Below are positions 61,119 through 64,000 of a stretch of 64,000 bases of DNA, piece after piece (positions within the stretch are counted from its first letter, which is position 1; each line of letters opens with the position of its first letter). The position numbers and the translations under genes are program-made. Source of the DNA: Methanoculleus sp. UBA430 (GTDB taxonomy: Archaea > Halobacteriota > Methanomicrobia > Methanomicrobiales > Methanoculleaceae); the NCBI RefSeq assembly GCF_002506585.1, contig NZ_DAXW01000010.1, forward strand, positions 1,509-65,508. The letters run 5' to 3'. Under the pieces are notes generated by a model, which made no database searches, was not told where the DNA came from, and saw only the letters and a program-made list of their open reading frames with translations.

Positions 61119-61170
61119 GATTAACGTGTCGAAATATGAGATACGAATGAACGATGGGCACGGTGAGAGA

Positions 61171-62640
61171 ATGCTGATAAAAAAGACAAAAAGCCTCTGT
61201 CCAACGTGCGGGCGTGTACTCGACGCTGATATCGTTGAGGAAGAGGGGGAGGTCTGGCTGGTCCGTACCTGCCCTGAGCACGGCGTGTACCGGGCTCTCT
61301 ACTGGTCGGACGCGGAGATGTACCGGAGGTTCGATGCCTACGAGAGCATCGGAAAAGGAATATCAAACCCTCAGAAGACCATTTCTCCGGCGGGGTGCCC
61401 GAATGACTGCGGTGTCTGTGAGAACCACCGGTCGACGACGTTGCTTGCCAATATCGACCTGACGAACCGGTGTAATCTCAACTGTGATTTCTGCTTTGCA
61501 AACGCCCGGGCATGCGGTTACGTCTACGAACCGACCTTCGACCAGGTTGTCGGGATGCTCTCCATGTTGCGCGAGGAGAAACCCGTACCGACGCCCGCCG
61601 TCCAGTTTTCGGGCGGTGAACCGACGATGCGCGACGATCTCCCGGAGATCGTCAGGAAAGCGAAAGAACTCGGGATGTCCCAGGTGCAGGTCGCAACAAA
61701 CGGCATCAGGATCGCGCAGGAGCCTGATTACGCCCTGCAACTGAAGGAGGCGGGGCTCTCCACCGTCTACCTGCACTTCGACGGCATAACGCGCGAGACC
61801 AACGCAAAACTCGCGAGCGACCGGCGGGCCATAGAGAACTGCGAGAAGATCGGTCTTGGGGTGGTGCTGGTGCCCACGGTCATCAAGGGCAGGAACGACC
61901 ACGAGGTGGGCGCCATCGTCAGGTATGCCGCAGAGCATATCAAGACCATCCGGGGCGTCAACTTCCAGCCCGTGGCGTTCACGGGGGCTGCAAGCGAGGA
62001 CGATGTGAGGAAAGAGCGGATCACCATCCCGGAACTTGCACAGCGAATCGAGGAGCAGACGGACGGTGTTATCAAGAAAGACTACTTCTACCCCGTGCCC
62101 TGCGTCGTCCCGATCTCGAGACTGGTCGAGGCATATACGGGCAAAGCCCAGATCAGGTTCACCACGCACCAGCATTGCGGTGCGGCGACCTACGTCTTCG
62201 TCACCGATGAGGGGATGGTCCCGGTCAACAAGATGGTTGATGTCGACACCTTCTTTGAGTCGATCGAGAAGATGGCGACGAAACTCGCGAAAGGCGGGTC
62301 GCTCAACAAGTATATGACCCTCGTCGAGGGGGTCAAGGACCTCTATACCTCCACAAGGAAAGCAGAGCAGAAGAACACCGCAGAGTTCACAAAACTGATT
62401 GGAAAAGCCCTGATCATGCAGGATTTCGAGGCGCTGCGCGAGTTCCACTGGAACGCCCTCTTCATCGGCACGATGCACTTCATGGACTCCTACAACTACG
62501 ACCTTGACCGGGTGCAGAGGTGCTGCATCCACTACGCGACCCCGGACGGCCGCGTTATCCCGTTCTGCACCTACAACAGCGGCCCCGTCTACCGGGAGCA
62601 AGTCTGGAAAGCATTCGCGCAGCCGGAGAAGGACGAGTAA
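61171..62640 (+). CDS. Tes-like radical SAM protein (tetraether lipid synthase family)
   Basis: 489 residues from the ATG at 61171, which has GGTGAGAGA directly ahead. An N-terminal zinc/Fe-S segment (SLCPTCGRVLDADIV, TCPEHGVYRAL, CPNDCGVCENHRS) is followed by the radical SAM cluster NRCNLNCDFCFANA and FSGGEPTMRDDLPEIV, and a C-terminal cysteine region (RCCIHYATPDGRVIPFC). This layout matches the Tes/MJ0619 family, which couples archaeol chains into tetraethers. Neighbouring carS supports a lipid role, though relatives with other jobs exist. Confidence 0.85.
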   Translation: MLIKKTKSLCPTCGRVLDADIVEEEGEVWLVRTCPEHGVYRALYWSDAEMYRRFDAYESIGKGISNPQKTISPAGCPNDCGVCENHRSTTLLANIDLTNRCNLNCDFCFANARACGYVYEPTFDQVVGMLSMLREEKPVPTPAVQFSGGEPTMRDDLPEIVRKAKELGMSQVQVATNGIRIAQEPDYALQLKEAGLSTVYLHFDGITRETNAKLASDRRAIENCEKIGLGVVLVPTVIKGRNDHEVGAIVRYAAEHIKTIRGVNFQPVAFTGAASEDDVRKERITIPELAQRIEEQTDGVIKKDYFYPVPCVVPISRLVEAYTGKAQIRFTTHQHCGAATYVFVTDEGMVPVNKMVDVDTFFESIEKMATKLAKGGSLNKYMTLVEGVKDLYTSTRKAEQKNTAEFTKLIGKALIMQDFEALREFHWNALFIGTMHFMDSYNYDLDRVQRCCIHYATPDGRVIPFCTYNSGPVYREQVWKAFAQPEKDE

Positions 62641-62812
62641 CCGCTTGCCCCATACGGAGCCGGGAGGGACGAGTAACTCCCTTCCCGGCGGCTTTTCTTC
62701 GGTGCTCACGCTCCAGTTCTAGCGAACCGTCGCGTCCTACGGGCAATCGTTCTCAGGAATGTTACGCCTTCGGCCAGGTGTGCTCTGCGCCGTCACCACT
62801 CGCACCGGACCG

Positions 62813-63035
62813 GTGGACCGTGGGACTATCGCCACGCACTGCCCCCGCCCCCACGGGGCGAGGTGCGATGGGCCGTAGGGCCAGAGCATGAGCACCGCAG
62901 GTGCGAGCGAGGAGGCCGGAGGCCGGGCGGGGTGGGGGTTACAGATATTCTTTACGGGGTAGAGACAGGGAAGGGGGGATGCTCCCCCCTCCCCGTCGGC
63001 CCCTCCCCCAGAGGCGATACCCTCACGGTCCACTG
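62813..63035. repeat. MITE-like element with terminal inverted repeats, copy B
   Basis: 223 bases bounded by 21-base inverted repeats matching at 18 of 21 positions: GTGGACCGTGGGACTATCGC(C) at 62813-62833 and its near-complement at 63015-63035. The inside has GCCCCGC-type hairpins and the motif GAGCACCGCAGGTGCGAG. The same blocks occur inverted at 41369-41567. It encodes no protein. Confidence 0.75.
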
Positions 63036-63093
63036 CACGGGGAGATACTGGGAAATGTGATGTATGCGCCCCGAAGCATGTTTTTCCCACCGG

Positions 63094-63114
63094 CTATCGC
63101 CACGCACTGCCCCC
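63094..63114. repeat. Fragment of the MITE-like family
   Basis: Twenty-one bases starting CTATCGCCACGCACTGC are identical to 62826-62846, the inner part of the left terminal repeat of copy B. What follows is unrelated, so this is a truncated copy. Confidence 0.65.
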
Positions 63115-63237
63115 TTCCAGCGTGGCGAGGAGGGCCGGGCGGATCTCGTCCGCTATGCGCTGGGGGGCAAGCCCGGCAAAGGGGGGTCATCTTCATTCAT
63201 ACAGATGGACACCCCATCACCCGGCCTCGTGCAAGCG

Positions 63238-64000
63238 TCAGGGGAACGGCAGTTCGTATCCGTCCCCTTCCTGCACAACCAGGGTGGCGATGGCGAGATC
63301 CTGTATGGCAAGCCCGGTGGAATCGAAGACCGTGATGGCGTCGGGAGACGATCGTCCCTTCTTCCCGATGACGACCTCGCCGAGGGTTCCTGCAATCAGG
63401 GCGGGCTCGTAGACGCCGGCACTTATCGGGACGTTCACCTCACCCGAATGGACCGCCTGCCCGGGATCGTCGACGAAGACCTCCGCCTTCAGCAGGAGTG
63501 CGGGGTCCAGTTCCTGCTTCCCCGGAGCGTCTGCGCCGATAGCGTTGATGTGCGTCCCGTCGTGGACCCAGTCTGCCATCACAAGGGGTCTTTTCGACGG
63601 CGTCGTCGTGAGCAGGACGTCACAATCGCAGGCCCGTTCGATCGAGGCGCTCCGGGCGTTGTAGTCGGCGTAGCGCGCCGTAAACGCTTCCGCGCTCTTC
63701 TCGGTCCTGCTCCAGGCCCGGATCTCCTCAATCGTGAGCGCCGCCGCTGTCGCCTCCACGAGCGCCTCTGCCTGCCGGCCGGTCCCTATGACGCCGAGGG
63801 TGACGGAGTGCCGGGTTGCGAGGTGCTTTGCCGCGACGGCACCCGCCGCGCCGGTGCGCATCGCCGTAAGTTCAGTGGCGTTAATGATAGCCTTCGGCAG
63901 GCCCGTCATCACATCGATGAGCACCGTGAGCGCCATGACGGTCGGGAGGCCGTGCTCCCGGTTCTGCGGGTGGACGTTGACGATCTTCACCCCGGCGATC
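63238..64000 (-). CDS. Ornithine cyclodeaminase / alanine dehydrogenase family, partial
   Basis: 254 codons are visible; the 5' end lies beyond the right edge. The NAD site is TLGVIGTGRQAEALVEA; the family core TGLPKAIINATELTAMRTGA contains the substrate-binding region, and HINAIGADAPGKQELDPALL is also diagnostic. Members either cyclise ornithine to proline or deaminate alanine; archaeal ones are often alanine dehydrogenases. The visible part does not settle which. Confidence 0.88.
   Translation of the reverse strand, partial: IAGVKIVNVHPQNREHGLPTVMALTVLIDVMTGLPKAIINATELTAMRTGAAGAVAAKHLATRHSVTLGVIGTGRQAEALVEATAAALTIEEIRAWSRTEKSAEAFTARYADYNARSASIERACDCDVLLTTTPSKRPLVMADWVHDGTHINAIGADAPGKQELDPALLLKAEVFVDDPGQAVHSGEVNVPISAGVYEPALIAGTLGEVVIGKKGRSSPDAITVFDSTGLAIQDLAIATLVVQEGDGYELPFP

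Larger units (their letters stand above)
62641..63237. other. Non-coding region with MITE-like repeats
   Basis: 597 bases between the converging Tes-like and cyclodeaminase genes. It holds a complete TIR-bounded repeat (62813-63035) and a short piece of the same family (63094-63114). Open frames across it follow the GC-rich repeat and do not look like genes. Confidence 0.6.

Noticed and set aside
62901..63335. 144-codon frame over the repeat region at the right end
   Set aside because: It reads through the MITE-like element; Arg/Pro/Gly-rich composition reflects GC-rich repeats.

Overview
The window is from a GC-rich (roughly 60%) methanogenic euryarchaeon. The evidence is a taxis and archaellum cluster with class III signal-peptide archaellins, eIF5A, a methanogenesis marker 14 homologue, CDP-archaeol synthase, a Tes-like radical SAM protein, TATA-box promoters and poly-T terminators. 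The mix best fits the order Methanomicrobiales, with Methanoculleus or a close relative most likely; the genus is inferred from base composition and gene content, not proven.

Layout. 1-13.1 kb, all on the minus strand: flaD/E-flaG-flaF-flaH-flaI-flaJ, an unknown acidic two-helix protein and cheF, then a second promoter driving cheY-cheB-cheA-cheC-cheD and a beta-propeller gene cut by the window edge. 13.5-17.6 kb: a GT-C-like membrane protein on the plus strand, a spacer with a perfect 38-bp direct repeat, and two tandem archaellins with their own promoter and terminator. 17.6-19.6 kb: a surface-anchored unknown protein, a MNT nucleotidyltransferase whose HEPN partner is cut short, and a hicBA module with a palindrome over its presumed transcription start. 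19.7-28.3 kb: agmatinase overlapping eIF5A, FBPase/IMPase, NAD kinase, a DUF169 protein, an ACT protein overlapping homoserine dehydrogenase, an HTH/TiaS-like fusion, and a DUF2284 gene split cleanly by a 1.35-kb TnpB element. 28.3-35.5 kb is the most worn stretch: inositol-phosphate synthase, a truncated Fae, an APC permease, a second hicBA, tRNA-Gly(GCC), a relic TnpB end, a second TnpB element without a normal start codon, PrsW and a multi-pass membrane protein. 35.6-41.3 kb: a tight tetrapyrrole operon (precorrin-2 dehydrogenase, hemA, hemB, hemL, hemC, cobA) lacking hemD. 41.7-50 kb: ilvD, a beta carbonic anhydrase, two redox proteins and carAB. 50.2-53.5 kb: a betaine-type ABC transporter. 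54-62.6 kb: argG, a PNPOx-like protein, marker 14 and a small follower, argF-purD, pyrE-carS and a Tes-like gene. The right end holds a MITE-like repeat and a partial ornithine cyclodeaminase/alanine dehydrogenase.

How the genes work together. The Che proteins signal through CheF to the FlaH/I/J motor that assembles and turns the archaellin filament; cheR, cheW and receptors are not in the window. carAB, argF, argG and pyrE share carbamoyl phosphate and the arginine/pyrimidine routes. Agmatinase makes putrescine, from which the spermidine used for eIF5A hypusination can derive. CarS and the Tes-like protein are both membrane-lipid enzymes. The main anomalies are two TnpB insertions with readable borders, a TIR-bounded repeat family, two hicBA modules, a broken MNT/HEPN pair and a truncated fae.
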